Origin: Desulfobacteraceae bacterium
GTDB lineage: Bacteria > Desulfobacterota > Desulfobacteria > Desulfobacterales > Desulfosarcinaceae
DNA: 64,000 bases
NCBI GenBank assembly: GCA_027068085.1
Contig: JAMOUQ010000017.1
Coordinates: 1 to 64,000 of the forward strand
Direction of reading: 5' to 3'
Position numbers and translations under genes: made by a program. Of this stretch, positions 1 to 8,691 are shown piece by piece. Each line of letters starts with the position of its first letter. The stretch's first letter is position 1. Under the pieces are notes generated by a model that made no database searches, was not told the origin of the DNA, and worked only from the letters and a program-made list of their open reading frames with translations.

Positions 1-59
1 TCGTTTCAATCCGCAGGTTATCCTTTCACCGCGGCAGATGTCAATGGCCGGAATGGTGC

Positions 60-974
60 CTATTCCGAAAGGCTGTCCCAGAAGCTGCGGGCCTGGTCGG
101 CGGTTGAAGGCGGCCCCGGCGGCCGGGTCCCCGGGCGGAGGCCCCGCAGCCGGGCGATGCGCTCTTCAAGGGGCGGATGGGTGGAGAAAAGGCTTGCCAG
201 GCCGCGGCCTGAAAGCGGGGCCACGATGAAAAGATGGGAAGTTGCCGGGTTGACCCGCATGGGCAGCCGGCCTGAGTAGGCTCCCAGCTTTTCCAGGGCC
301 CGGGCCAGGCTTTCGCCCTCGCCCAAAAGGGCCGCCCCGGTGGCGTCTGCCAGGTACTCCCGGGAGCGGGAGACGGCCATCTGGATGATCATGGCTGCAA
401 TCGGGGCGATGATCGACATGGCGATCAGCCCCAGGATGCCGCCGCCTTCATCGTCGTCTCCCCGCAGGCCGCCGAAAATGGCCGACCAGCGGGCCATGTT
501 GGCCAGAATCATGATGGCCCCGGCCATGGTGGCGGCAATGGAGCCGATGAGAATGTCCCGGTTCTTGACGTGGGCCAGCTCGTGGGCCAGCACTCCCATG
601 ATCTCCCTGCGGTCCATCAGCTGCAGCATCCCTTCGGTGACGGCCACGGCCGCGTGTTGCGGGTTGCGGCCGGTGGCAAAGGCGTTGGGTGCCTGCTCGG
701 GTATGACGTAGAGCTTGGGCATGGGCAGGCCGGCCCGCCGGGTAAGTTCGGACACCATGGACCACAGTTCGGGGGCCTGCCGGCGGTCCACCGGCCGGGC
801 CCGGTACATTCTGAGCACGATCTTGTCCGAGTACCAGTAGCTGAAAAAGTTCATGGCCGCCGCAAGCAGGAAGGCGACCATCATTCCCGCCCGGCCGCCG
901 ATCAGGCGGCCAATCACGATCAGCAGGGCCGTCATGCCGGCCAGCAGAAAGGCTGTCTTTATTTGGTTTCCCAT
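60..974 (-). CDS. htpX: Zinc metalloprotease HtpX homolog
   Basis: This is a membrane-embedded M48 zinc endopeptidase that in known relatives degrades misfolded membrane proteins. The 304-residue protein has two N-terminal membrane segments (about 5-25 and 30-50) and the zinc motif HELAH at residues 131-135. A further hydrophobic pair lies near 145-200, and a downstream SREYLAD segment supplies the likely third zinc ligand Glu. Length and motif order match HtpX. A GGGAGG lies upstream of the ATG, but its spacing of about 13 nt is long. It is divergent from the S1-protein gene. Family assignment is secure; the substrate is unknown. Confidence 0.95.
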   Translation of the reverse strand: MGNQIKTAFLLAGMTALLIVIGRLIGGRAGMMVAFLLAAAMNFFSYWYSDKIVLRMYRARPVDRRQAPELWSMVSELTRRAGLPMPKLYVIPEQAPNAFATGRNPQHAAVAVTEGMLQLMDRREIMGVLAHELAHVKNRDILIGSIAATMAGAIMILANMARWSAIFGGLRGDDDEGGGILGLIAMSIIAPIAAMIIQMAVSRSREYLADATGAALLGEGESLARALEKLGAYSGRLPMRVNPATSHLFIVAPLSGRGLASLFSTHPPLEERIARLRGLRPGTRPPGPPSTADQARSFWDSLSE

Positions 975-1259
975 TTTGCCGAAATTACCTCCCGGTAGAT
1001 TGCAAATCCAGTTTTCAGGGCTAAATATAACCCCGGCCCGGCCGATTACAAGGGGGGGTGGCGGTCCTAAAACCCGGAAAAAGGGCCGGCCGGAAAGGGA
1101 CTATTTGTTGGGATCGGGGCAAGATTTACTTGACAATTTTTCATAATCTTCCCACTAAGAATGGCGGCCGGGCCGGATTGTTCCGGCCGGGCGGTGCCGG
1201 TTGAAATTCCCCCCCCTTTTTTGGGCGGCGGTTTATTCCAAGATTTCAAGGAGTTTTGC

Positions 1260-2726
1260 ATGAGCGATGTACCTGCAGACGGCGGTTCGGGTCCGGATCG
1301 TTCCGGGGAAAACGAGCCATCCTTTGCCGAGATGCTGGAGGCCTACGAGGCCGGGATGAACGAAGACCTCCAGGTCGGCGATAAAATAAAGGGCAAGGTG
1401 GTTGCCATCGACGACCACAGCGTTTTCGTCGATACCGGCACCAAGGCCGACGGGATGGTGGAAAAAGAAGAGCTGCTGGACGACGATGGAGAGCTTACCT
1501 GCCGGGTGGGCGACGAGCTGGAGCTTTTCGTGGTAGCCCTGGACGAAAGTGAGATCAGGCTTTCGAAGGCCATTTCCGGCATCGGCGGACTCGAGGTTCT
1601 CAAGGATGCCTACCACAACAAGATTCCCGTCGAGGGCAAGGTGGTGGCCGCCATCAAGGGCGGATTCCAGGTGGAGGTGGTCAAGCGGCGGGCCTTTTGC
1701 CCCATCAGCCAGATGGATGTTACCTACGTCGAAGACACGGCTCCCTACATCGGCCGGAGTTATTCGTTCCTGATTACCAGGCTGGAGGAAAACGGCCGCA
1801 ACATCGTGCTGTCGCGGCGCAAACTGCTGGAGCAGGAACAGGCGGCGGCCCGCAAGGAGTTTCTGGCAAAACTGGAAGAAGGCGACGTGGTTACCGGCAG
1901 GGTCACCCGCCTCATGCCTTACGGGGCCTTCGTGGAGCTTTGCCCCGGCCTGGAAGGCATGGTCCATATTTCCGAGCTGAGCTGGTCCCGGCTGGACACG
2001 CCTCAGGATGCGGTGTCGCCCGGCCAGCAGCTCGATGTCAAGGTGCTGAAGATGGAAACCGACGCCAAGGGCCGGCCGCGGATCTCCCTTTCGGCCCGCC
2101 AGGCAACCGAGGACCCCTGGCTGAAGGCGGCCAGGCGCTTTGCCCCCGGCACCCGGACAACCGGCAAGGTCACCCGCTGCGCCGATTTCGGAGCTTTCGT
2201 GGAAGTGGCTCCCGGCATCGAGGGCCTGGTCCATGTCAGCGAAATCAGCTACCGCCGGGTCAACAAGCCGGAAGATTTCGTAAAACCGGGCCAGAGCGTG
2301 TCGGTGATGGTAAAGTCGGTGGATCCGGACGCCCGCCGGATGTCCCTGAGCATGAAAGAGGTGGAAGGCGATCCCTGGCTGGATGTGCAGGAGCGCTTTG
2401 CCGCCGGCACCAAGGTCGACGGCGTGGTGGAGAAAAAAGAGCCTTTCGGTATCTTCGTTACCCTGGCGCCGGGAATCACCGGCCTGCTGCCGGCCTCCAG
2501 GATCAAGTCCGCGGCCGGGGGTGACAGGCTGGAACGGCTCAAGCCCGGCGATTCCGTCCGGGTGACCGTCTCCCAGGTGGATGCGGCCCGGCGCCGTATC
2601 AGCCTGGCTCCGGTGGACCAGGGCCAGTCCGACGACTGGCAGCGGTTTGCCGGCCGGGGAAACGGCTCCCTGGGCTCCTTGGGAGAAAAACTGCAACAGG
2701 CCCTGAAGGCCAAGCAAAAGGGATAA
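1260..2726 (+). CDS. S1 RNA-binding repeat protein (ribosomal protein S1-like)
   Basis: The 488-residue protein consists of consecutive S1 OB-fold repeats, roughly at 38-105, 118-185, 205-275, 292-360 and 377-445. Repeats 3 and 4 are the most canonical, with GAFVE and GMVHISE/GLVHVSE signatures; repeat 2 is degenerate. It probably binds single-stranded RNA, as in S1, but it has five visible repeats rather than the six of a full S1, so it may be a paralogue rather than the ribosomal protein. I chose the ATG at 1260 because AAGGAG lies just upstream; the open frame continues to 1161 without a better site. The leader has a GGCCGG hairpin at 1171-1188. trxB follows 13 bp downstream, suggesting cotranscription. 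Confidence 0.85.
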   Translation: MSDVPADGGSGPDRSGENEPSFAEMLEAYEAGMNEDLQVGDKIKGKVVAIDDHSVFVDTGTKADGMVEKEELLDDDGELTCRVGDELELFVVALDESEIRLSKAISGIGGLEVLKDAYHNKIPVEGKVVAAIKGGFQVEVVKRRAFCPISQMDVTYVEDTAPYIGRSYSFLITRLEENGRNIVLSRRKLLEQEQAAARKEFLAKLEEGDVVTGRVTRLMPYGAFVELCPGLEGMVHISELSWSRLDTPQDAVSPGQQLDVKVLKMETDAKGRPRISLSARQATEDPWLKAARRFAPGTRTTGKVTRCADFGAFVEVAPGIEGLVHVSEISYRRVNKPEDFVKPGQSVSVMVKSVDPDARRMSLSMKEVEGDPWLDVQERFAAGTKVDGVVEKKEPFGIFVTLAPGITGLLPASRIKSAAGGDRLERLKPGDSVRVTVSQVDAARRRISLAPVDQGQSDDWQRFAGRGNGSLGSLGEKLQQALKAKQKG

Positions 2727-2739
2727 GGAGACTTCCATC

Positions 2740-3699
2740 ATGGCAGACGAAGTTTACGATCTGATCATCATCGGCGGCGGTCCGGGCGGGCTTTCAGCCG
2801 CTGTTTACGCCAAGCGGGCGGCCCTCAAGACCCTGCTTATCGAAAAAGGCATTCCCGGCGGCCAGGTCAACCTGACCGACGAGGTGGAAAACTATCTTGG
2901 CTTTGAACGCATCTCCGGCGCCGAGCTTTCCATGCGTTTTGCCGATCATGCCAAGTCCTACGGCCTGGAGATTCTCAACACAGAGGTCAAGGCCGTGGAA
3001 CCGGGCAGGGACCGGCATGTGATCCGCCTGGCCGATGGTTCCGGTCTGAGCACTTTCGCCGTCATTCTGGCAACCGGCGGCAGTCCCAGGCGGCTGGAGG
3101 TGCCCGGCGAAGACGAGCTTTACGGCAAGGGGGTTTCCTATTGCGCCACCTGCGACGGCTTTTTCTTCCGCAACAAGACCGTCCTGGTGGTGGGCGGCGG
3201 TGACAGTGCCGCCGAAGAAGCCCTCTATCTTGCCAAGCTGGCCGACAAGGTTTACATCGCCCACCGCCGGGACGCCCTGCGGGCCAGCAAGATTCTCCAG
3301 CAGCGCATCCAGGACGAGGGCAAGATCGAGGTCCTCTGGAACACGGTGGTCACAGAAATCAAGGCCGATGAACAGGGGGTAAACGCGGTAACCCTCAAGG
3401 ACGTTGTAAGCGGCGAGCACAGAGACCTGCCCGTCGACGGGGTTTTCATCTTCATCGGTTTTACTCCCAACACCAAGCTGGTTCCCGAAGGTGTGGAGCT
3501 GGCGGCGGACGGTTCGGTGATCACCGACGACAAGTGCGCAACCGGTATTGCCGGCATTTTCGCCATCGGTGATCTGCGGAAGAAATTTTCCCGCCAGATA
3601 ATTCTTTCGGCGGCCGACGGCTGCACGGCGGCTCTGGCGGCTGCCCTCTACGTTGAAAACAAAAAGGGCGCCTCCGGCAAGGATGCCTGCCGGGTATAG
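2740..3699 (+). CDS. trxB: Thioredoxin reductase (TrxB-type flavoprotein)
   Basis: This cytoplasmic FAD enzyme transfers electrons from NADPH to thioredoxin. The 319-residue protein has the N-terminal FAD Rossmann motif GGGPGG (12-17), the redox-active CATC pair (Cys135, Cys138) and the second nucleotide motif VGGGDSA (151-157). A C-terminal GIFAIGDL segment contacts FAD. All catalytic features and the length fit TrxB. NADPH is presumed; some relatives in sulfate reducers accept other donors. An AAGGAG-type site precedes the ATG. It lies directly downstream of the S1-protein gene and upstream of a YkgJ-family gene. Confidence 0.95.
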   Translation: MADEVYDLIIIGGGPGGLSAAVYAKRAALKTLLIEKGIPGGQVNLTDEVENYLGFERISGAELSMRFADHAKSYGLEILNTEVKAVEPGRDRHVIRLADGSGLSTFAVILATGGSPRRLEVPGEDELYGKGVSYCATCDGFFFRNKTVLVVGGGDSAAEEALYLAKLADKVYIAHRRDALRASKILQQRIQDEGKIEVLWNTVVTEIKADEQGVNAVTLKDVVSGEHRDLPVDGVFIFIGFTPNTKLVPEGVELAADGSVITDDKCATGIAGIFAIGDLRKKFSRQIILSAADGCTAALAAALYVENKKGASGKDACRV

Positions 3700-3743
3700 A
3701 TTTTACCGGCCGGCTCGGCCCTTGAGAAGAGGTATGCCGGGAG

Positions 3744-4430
3744 ATGAATCTTGAAGCCAGGACCGCAATTCTGGAGGCCTTGTACAGGCTGCACGACGGA
3801 CTCATGGCCCGCCGGCAGTTTGCCTGCCGGCCCGGATGCCATACCTGTTGTACCCGGGACCTGACGGCCACCACCCTGGAAGGCTGGTACCTGCTTGCTT
3901 ATTGCGCCGCCAGCGGTTCAGAGGACCTGGCCGGCAGGCTTGCCGCGGGCCGCAACCCGGGCCTGCGGCCCGCCATGACCATCAATGCCCTGGCCAGGGC
4001 CTGCCTGGAATCGCGGCCGGTGCCGGAGGAGGAAAAGGGCCGGCCGGATCGCTGCCCGCTCCTTGTGGAAGGCCGCTGCGCGGTATATCCGGCCCGTCCG
4101 CTTGGTTGCCGGGCCATGGTTTCGGCGGAAAAATGCCGTCCGGGCGGGGAAGCCCGGATGGATCCTTTCGTCCTGACTTTCAACACGGTCTTCCAGCAGG
4201 TGGTGGAACAGTTGGATGTGCCCGGGTTTTTCGGCAATCTGGCCGATGTGATCCGTTTTTTGAAGGACACCGAACAAGCCCGGGCCTACCGTGAAGGCCG
4301 TCCGGCCAAGGGTCGGTCTTTTCACCTTTTGCCCAACCGGGCCGCAGTCGCCCTGATGGTCCCGCCGGAGCACCGCGCCGGCATCAGACCCGTGCTGGAA
4401 AGCCTGCAGGAGATTTTCCCCGGAAAGTAA
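3744..4430 (+). CDS. YkgJ-family cysteine cluster protein
   Basis: The 228-residue protein carries the family's N-terminal cysteine cluster (CRPGCHTCC, near residues 32-40) and later cysteines in RCPLLVEGRCAVYPARPLGCR. This pattern is typical of the YkgJ/Fe-S oxidoreductase-like cysteine cluster family, which probably binds iron-sulfur or zinc. The molecular function of the family is not established. No membrane segment or signal peptide is seen. It follows trxB by 44 bp and may share its transcript. It is one of four YkgJ-type genes in the window. Confidence 0.8.
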   Translation: MNLEARTAILEALYRLHDGLMARRQFACRPGCHTCCTRDLTATTLEGWYLLAYCAASGSEDLAGRLAAGRNPGLRPAMTINALARACLESRPVPEEEKGRPDRCPLLVEGRCAVYPARPLGCRAMVSAEKCRPGGEARMDPFVLTFNTVFQQVVEQLDVPGFFGNLADVIRFLKDTEQARAYREGRPAKGRSFHLLPNRAAVALMVPPEHRAGIRPVLESLQEIFPGK

Positions 4431-4450
4431 ACCGCCACCCCGGTTCCATA

Positions 4451-4990
4451 CTATGTTGCGGTGAACTTGCCCATCACCCGGGCGATGGCGAAAGCCAGAA
4501 CCGCGCTGATGGTGCCCTGGAGCAGGTTGGGGACGATTTCCGCCAGGGCGGCCTTGAAATCGGTGACCGCGAAAAAAGGGATCGTCCGGCCCAGGCGGGG
4601 ATAGATCCAGGCTTCAAAGACGAAATAGCCGCCTGCCAGCACGGCCACCGCCAGCGCCAGCCCCAGCACGACCCGCGGCCCCGAGCGTGTTTTGCCCCCG
4701 CCTACCAGTCCCAGCAGGGCCCCCTCGACGCCCTTGACCACGGCTGTGGCCAGGATGAACTGGGGGAAACCGACGGCATCGGCTGCCGCCGGCCCGATAA
4801 GGCCCACCAGCGCCCCTGTCAGCGGGCCGTAGAGCAGGGCCGCGGTCATTACGAATGTGTCGCCCAGGTTGAAGTAGCCGCCGGTGGCCGGAATCGGCAC
4901 CCGGATGATGATGGTTCCCAGAAAGGCCAGGGTGGCAAAGGCGGCCACGATGCCAACCCGATACAACTGTTTGATTTCAGACGCGCTCAT
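4451..4990 (-). CDS. ECF transporter substrate-binding (S) component
   Basis: This is the predicted membrane S component of an energy-coupling-factor vitamin or cofactor transporter. The 179-residue protein is almost entirely hydrophobic with five or six membrane segments. It has the IPATGGYFNLGD segment and a following GPLTGALVG helix, which are typical of the ECF-type S family. Its ATG overlaps the stop of the T component as ATGA, so it is the third gene of an A-T-S operon. The substrate cannot be told from the sequence; candidates include flavin, queuosine-precursor or other vitamin transport. Confidence 0.8.
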   Translation of the reverse strand: MSASEIKQLYRVGIVAAFATLAFLGTIIIRVPIPATGGYFNLGDTFVMTAALLYGPLTGALVGLIGPAAADAVGFPQFILATAVVKGVEGALLGLVGGGKTRSGPRVVLGLALAVAVLAGGYFVFEAWIYPRLGRTIPFFAVTDFKAALAEIVPNLLQGTISAVLAFAIARVMGKFTAT

Positions 4991-5730
4991 TTTTCCTCCT
5001 GATCAGCAGGTTTTGAACATGGTTTCGGGTTTGGCGGCGACCCGGGCAAAGAACCGATTTCCGCCGCCCAGACAGGGATGTACTGAACCGCGCTGCAGAT
5101 GCCCTCGATGGCTGCATGACGCATGAGTCCCATGAAGGCTTTCAGGCGGCCGCTTCCCGGTTGAAGCAGGCCGCTTTTTTCTTCCCTGACCGTTTCCACC
5201 AGGCCGGCCATGACCGTGAAACAGATGTGGTTGAAGACCCGCAGGGCCATGAGTAGTTTTTTCTGCCAGGGGCCGACACCGCGGCTGCTTTGCAGCAGTT
5301 TCTGTTCGGCGGACTCAAAGGGGATGCCGGTCACAAGACCGAGGGCCAGGGGGATGACAGTCAGCATGGTCAGGCAAAGCCGGAGATAATGGACGGAGGC
5401 CAGGGGTCCCGGTTGCCGGCTCAGGCCGGTAAAACGGGCCAGGTGGGAGACAGCGGCTCCGCTGAAGATCACCGGCATTATAATCATGGCGGCCACGGTG
5501 ACGATATTGGCGTAAAGGCGGGGGCCGCAGACTGCCGCCACCGTAATATGGACCATAAGCCCATAAAGGCACCAGGAGGCAGGTACGCCCGGTAAAACCT
5601 GCCACCCCGGAATGGACAGGGGATAGCCGCAGAATGCCGGGATGGCGGCTATGGCAAGCAGGGCTATCCTTGTCTTCCGGCCGGAACCGCCCGGCGGCGG
5701 GGCCATGGTATTGGCGGTCGCATTGCCCAT
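4987..5730 (-). CDS. ECF transporter transmembrane (T) component, CbiQ-like
   Basis: The 247-residue protein has several hydrophobic helices in its first two thirds and then a basic, amphipathic stretch containing an ARFTGLSRQ-like segment and a later ALRVF helix. This is the CbiQ/EcfT arrangement in which coupling helices contact the ATPase. Its ATG abuts the stop of the ATPase gene and its end overlaps the S-component start. Assignment rests as much on operon position between the A and S subunits as on sequence. Its role is to couple ATP hydrolysis to reorientation of the S component. Confidence 0.75.
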   Translation of the reverse strand: MGNATANTMAPPPGGSGRKTRIALLAIAAIPAFCGYPLSIPGWQVLPGVPASWCLYGLMVHITVAAVCGPRLYANIVTVAAMIIMPVIFSGAAVSHLARFTGLSRQPGPLASVHYLRLCLTMLTVIPLALGLVTGIPFESAEQKLLQSSRGVGPWQKKLLMALRVFNHICFTVMAGLVETVREEKSGLLQPGSGRLKAFMGLMRHAAIEGICSAVQYIPVWAAEIGSLPGSPPNPKPCSKPADQEEK

Positions 5731-7011
5731 TTAGCAGCCCTCCATCTTCAGGCCGATGGTAAACCTGCAGTCCTGCCCTCCTGATGAAGGACTTTTGACC
5801 ACCCTGATCCTGCTTCGGGAGAGTGAATTCCACCAGGATTTGTGTGAAATCAGGATTACCGGCACATCCAGTGCGTGGGCCCGCTCGATTACCGCCAGGA
5901 CGAAGGCTTCGGCCGCCCTGCGGCTCAGTCCCCAGTCCGGTTCGTCCAGGATGAGCACCGCAGGCCGGGCCGCCAGCCGCACTGCCGCCAGGGCCAGCTT
6001 GATCCTAAGGAGACGATCGGCCCGGGCCGGCGGCGCGGACCCGGACCGGCTTGCCAGCGCCCGCCATGTCTGTTGCAGCCGCCGGCAGAGCGAGGCCGCC
6101 TCGGTTTGCCGGGCTGAATTGACGCTTTTCAGGATTTGGGAAGGGTCCCGCATCATGGCCTGGGCCACCACGTCCTGGAAGATCAGTCTTCCGGGGCCTG
6201 ACCGGTTCCGGCTCGCGGTTTTCAGCCGGCCCCTGAAAGGCAGGGCCCCGCAGATCGCCTTGGCCAGCAGGCTTTTGCCCTGGCCGTTGTCGCCGGTTAT
6301 CAGGCAGGGAGAGGCCAGGTGGCAGCAGGTGTCTTTTACCCGGCCAAAGACATTGGCCCCGGCAAGGGTGTTTACAGCCCGGCCGAGACTTATCTCGAGC
6401 CGGCGGCATTCCAGATTCAGAAAGAGGGAAGACTTTGGTATCTTCCCGGCTGTCGCAGGTTCCATCGGACCGGAGTCGTCTTCACCTTCCATGGCGAGGA
6501 TGGAGACCGGAACCTGTCTTGCAGTGTAATGGTCCACCAGTTTTTTCAGCAGGCCGGCATTGGAGGCCGACAGCCAGCCCGAAGGGCTTGCCATCACCAG
6601 GGGCCTTTTGCCGGGCAGGGCCATCCAGGCCTTGGCCAGGGCGGTCTTGGCCGCCTCTCCGCCTGAAAGGCTGCGGATGGGCTGGTCCAGCACCGGTTCC
6701 AGGCCGAACATATCGGCTGCCCGGCCGATGGTGCGGGCCGTGGCCGTTTCCGGCCCGGTGCAGGTCAGGCCGGCGGCCCACAGTACCTGGCGGGCCGAGC
6801 TGAAGGCCAGACACTGCCGCGGGTCGGCCGGAATGTGGGTTACCGGCAGGCGGATCTTGCCGGGCCGCTGAACCAGGCGGTTGAAGTCTTTCCAGAAAGA
6901 CTCCGGCCCGGCGAGCCGTTGAGGCAGCATGCCGTTTACCCTGGCGGCGAAAGCGGCTTCGCGCTCCTGGTGGGTTGAAAAATACTCGATGCTAAGACAA
7001 GACGTTTTCAT
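5731..7011 (-). CDS. ECF transporter ATPase, fused double half with complementary degeneration
   Basis: The 426-residue protein looks like two ABC ATPase halves in one chain. The N-terminal half keeps the signature LSGGE (115-119) but shows no Walker A, and its Walker B position reads PLVMASPS, without the acidic residues. The C-terminal half has a good Walker A (GDNGQGKS, 240-247), Walker B (LILDEPD, 353-359) and switch His (about 390), but no recognisable LSGGQ. Because an ABC ATP site uses Walker motifs from one half and the signature of the other, this chain could form exactly one complete site. It is the first gene of the A-T-S operon. The translation start is the first ATG; no strong ribosome site is seen. 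Confidence 0.75.
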   Translation of the reverse strand: MKTSCLSIEYFSTHQEREAAFAARVNGMLPQRLAGPESFWKDFNRLVQRPGKIRLPVTHIPADPRQCLAFSSARQVLWAAGLTCTGPETATARTIGRAADMFGLEPVLDQPIRSLSGGEAAKTALAKAWMALPGKRPLVMASPSGWLSASNAGLLKKLVDHYTARQVPVSILAMEGEDDSGPMEPATAGKIPKSSLFLNLECRRLEISLGRAVNTLAGANVFGRVKDTCCHLASPCLITGDNGQGKSLLAKAICGALPFRGRLKTASRNRSGPGRLIFQDVVAQAMMRDPSQILKSVNSARQTEAASLCRRLQQTWRALASRSGSAPPARADRLLRIKLALAAVRLAARPAVLILDEPDWGLSRRAAEAFVLAVIERAHALDVPVILISHKSWWNSLSRSRIRVVKSPSSGGQDCRFTIGLKMEGC

Positions 7012-7036
7012 CGTTTTTCAGCTAGACTCCCCGGCG

Positions 7037-7074
7037 GCCGGTCTTTCGGGCCGGCATGGCTATGCCAGATAGCC
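7037..7074 (-). promoter_or_regulatory. Structured leader of the ECF operon: two hairpins
   Basis: Read on the minus strand, the first hairpin has a perfect 6-bp stem GGCTAT/ATAGCC (7058-7074, 5-nt loop). The second has GCCGG/CCGGC (7037-7055). The ECF ATPase start codon follows about 23 nt later. A structured leader in front of a vitamin-transporter operon suggests RNA-level regulation, but I could not match a known riboswitch consensus. Confidence 0.4.
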
Positions 7075-7097
7075 CATTTGATCTATTAAATCAATCC

Positions 7098-7115
7098 GAA
7101 TGTCATAGGACATTC
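7098..7115. promoter_or_regulatory. Perfect palindrome, candidate operator
   Basis: GAATGTC and GACATTC form a perfect 7-bp inverted repeat with a 4-bp centre (ATAG). It lies in the divergent region between the ECF operon and nhaA, 83 bp upstream of the ECF ATPase start. The symmetry and position suggest a dimeric repressor site for the ECF operon. I do not recognise the consensus. Confidence 0.45.
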
Positions 7116-7156
7116 AAATAAGTATCCCTGCAAAGGAATTTGACCGGTAACGGAAA

Positions 7157-7185
7157 TTGACTTATCAGTTCTGCCGTGCCATAAA
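7157..7185 (+). promoter_or_regulatory. Predicted sigma-70-type promoter of nhaA
   Basis: TTGACT (7157-7162) and CATAAA (7180-7185) are separated by 17 bp. nhaA begins at 7326, so the transcript would have a leader of about 135 nt. Confidence 0.5.
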
Positions 7186-7325
7186 TGAATATCACCTTGC
7201 CGGAACCCGATCCCCTGTGACCGGCGGGTATCTACGACCTTTCAGCGGAACTGATTTTTCCTGGCAAGACCTGCATCCGTATCCATTCCAAATCACAGAA
7301 TTATCAACTTCAGGAGCTTACCGTC

Positions 7326-8672
7326 ATGCAAACCGGTGATTCGGGCTGCGATTTTCCGGAAAGGATCTTCCCCAAGGCGCCCATCGATTTGGTGGTGGAG
7401 CCTTTCAAGCGTTTCATGCACATCGAGGCCGCCGGCGGCATTGTCCTGCTGGCCGCTGCCGCCCTTTCCATGGCCCTGGCCAACAGTCCCCTGGCAGACG
7501 GTTTTGCCTCCTTCTGGGAGACAGAGCTGGTCATCGGGCTGGGATCGTTCCATCTGGCTCACAGCCTGCGCCACTGGATCAACGACGGACTGATGGTGAT
7601 CTTCTTTTTCGTGGTGGGCCTGGAAGTCAAGCGGGAGCTGGTCATGGGCGAGCTTACCGACCTGCGCAAGGCGGCCCTTCCCATGGCGGCCGCCCTGGGA
7701 GGGATGCTCGCTCCGGCCGGAATCTATCTTGCCATGCAGTATGGAAAGGCCGGCGCACACGGATGGGGGATTCCCATGGCCACGGACATCGCCTTCGTTG
7801 TGGGATGCCTTACCCTGCTCGGTCCGCGGGTTCCGTCGGGCCTGCGGATCATGATGCTCTCGCTTGCCATTGCCGACGACATCGGCGCCATCCTGGTGAT
7901 CGCCATTGGCTATACCGACCACCTGTCCCTTGCCTACCTGGTGGCCGCTTTTGCCGGTATCTGCCTGATGGTGGTTTTTTTCAGGCTGGGAATAAGGTCG
8001 GTGGCGACGTACGTGGTACTCATGGTGGTGGTTTGGTTCTTTTTTCACCAGTCCGGGATTCATGCCACCCTGGCCGGGGTGATCTTCGGTCTTCTCACTC
8101 CTTCCAGGGCCCCGGTCAGCAAGGGGGTCCTGGGAGAAATGGTACAGAAAGCCAGCGCCGTCGTCCAGGGTTGCGGGGTCAACCTTCCCGAGCAGCGTTT
8201 CCGGCGCCTGCGCCAGATGGAGATTGCCCTGCGCAAGTCGATTTCTCCCATGGAGCGATTCGAAAACAAGCTCCATCCCTGGGTGGCTTTTGTCATAATG
8301 CCCCTGTTTGCCCTGGCAAACGCCGGGATAACCGTTCACGCCGACTCTTTCAGCCATCCGGTGGCCCTGGCCGTGGCAATCGCCCTGCTGGCGGGCAAAC
8401 CGGCCGGAATTTTCATCTTCAGCTGGCTGGCGGTCAAGGCCGGGCTGGCCAGGCTGCCGGCCGGGGTGGGCTGGAAAGCCATTTTCGCCGGCGGCCTTCT
8501 GGCCGGTATCGGTTTTACCATGGCTCTTTTCATCGCCGGGCTGGCGGTCAAGGGTGAACTGCTGGAAGCAGCCAAGCTGGGCGTGATCATCGGCTCGGCG
8601 GCCAGTGCCGTGGCCGGCATGGTGATGCTGGCGCTGATATTTCCCCGCCGCAAGGCTCAGGGGGCGGCCTGA
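7326..8672 (+). CDS. nhaA: Na+/H+ antiporter NhaA
   Basis: This inner-membrane secondary transporter exports Na+ in exchange for H+ and contributes to pH and salt homeostasis. The 448-residue protein has about twelve hydrophobic segments. It keeps the family's central ATDIAF and the ADDIGA motif with the paired aspartates needed for ion binding. It is longer than the E. coli protein at both ends, as is common in environmental bacteria. A CAGGAG ribosome site precedes the ATG. It is a single-gene unit with its own predicted promoter at 7157-7185. Confidence 0.95.
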   Translation: MQTGDSGCDFPERIFPKAPIDLVVEPFKRFMHIEAAGGIVLLAAAALSMALANSPLADGFASFWETELVIGLGSFHLAHSLRHWINDGLMVIFFFVVGLEVKRELVMGELTDLRKAALPMAAALGGMLAPAGIYLAMQYGKAGAHGWGIPMATDIAFVVGCLTLLGPRVPSGLRIMMLSLAIADDIGAILVIAIGYTDHLSLAYLVAAFAGICLMVVFFRLGIRSVATYVVLMVVVWFFFHQSGIHATLAGVIFGLLTPSRAPVSKGVLGEMVQKASAVVQGCGVNLPEQRFRRLRQMEIALRKSISPMERFENKLHPWVAFVIMPLFALANAGITVHADSFSHPVALAVAIALLAGKPAGIFIFSWLAVKAGLARLPAGVGWKAIFAGGLLAGIGFTMALFIAGLAVKGELLEAAKLGVIIGSAASAVAGMVMLALIFPRRKAQGAA

Positions 8673-8691
8673 CCGGTTGCCGGTTGAAGGC

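Noticed and set aside
1130-1158. TTGACA at 1130 as promoter of the S1-protein gene
   Set aside because: No acceptable -10 lies at 16-18 bp; CATAAT at 1142 is far too close.
7012-7080. preQ1 or cobalamin riboswitch upstream of the ECF operon
   Set aside because: TCTAGC followed by an A-rich tail recalls preQ1-I, but the required stem is not formed, and no B12 box is present.
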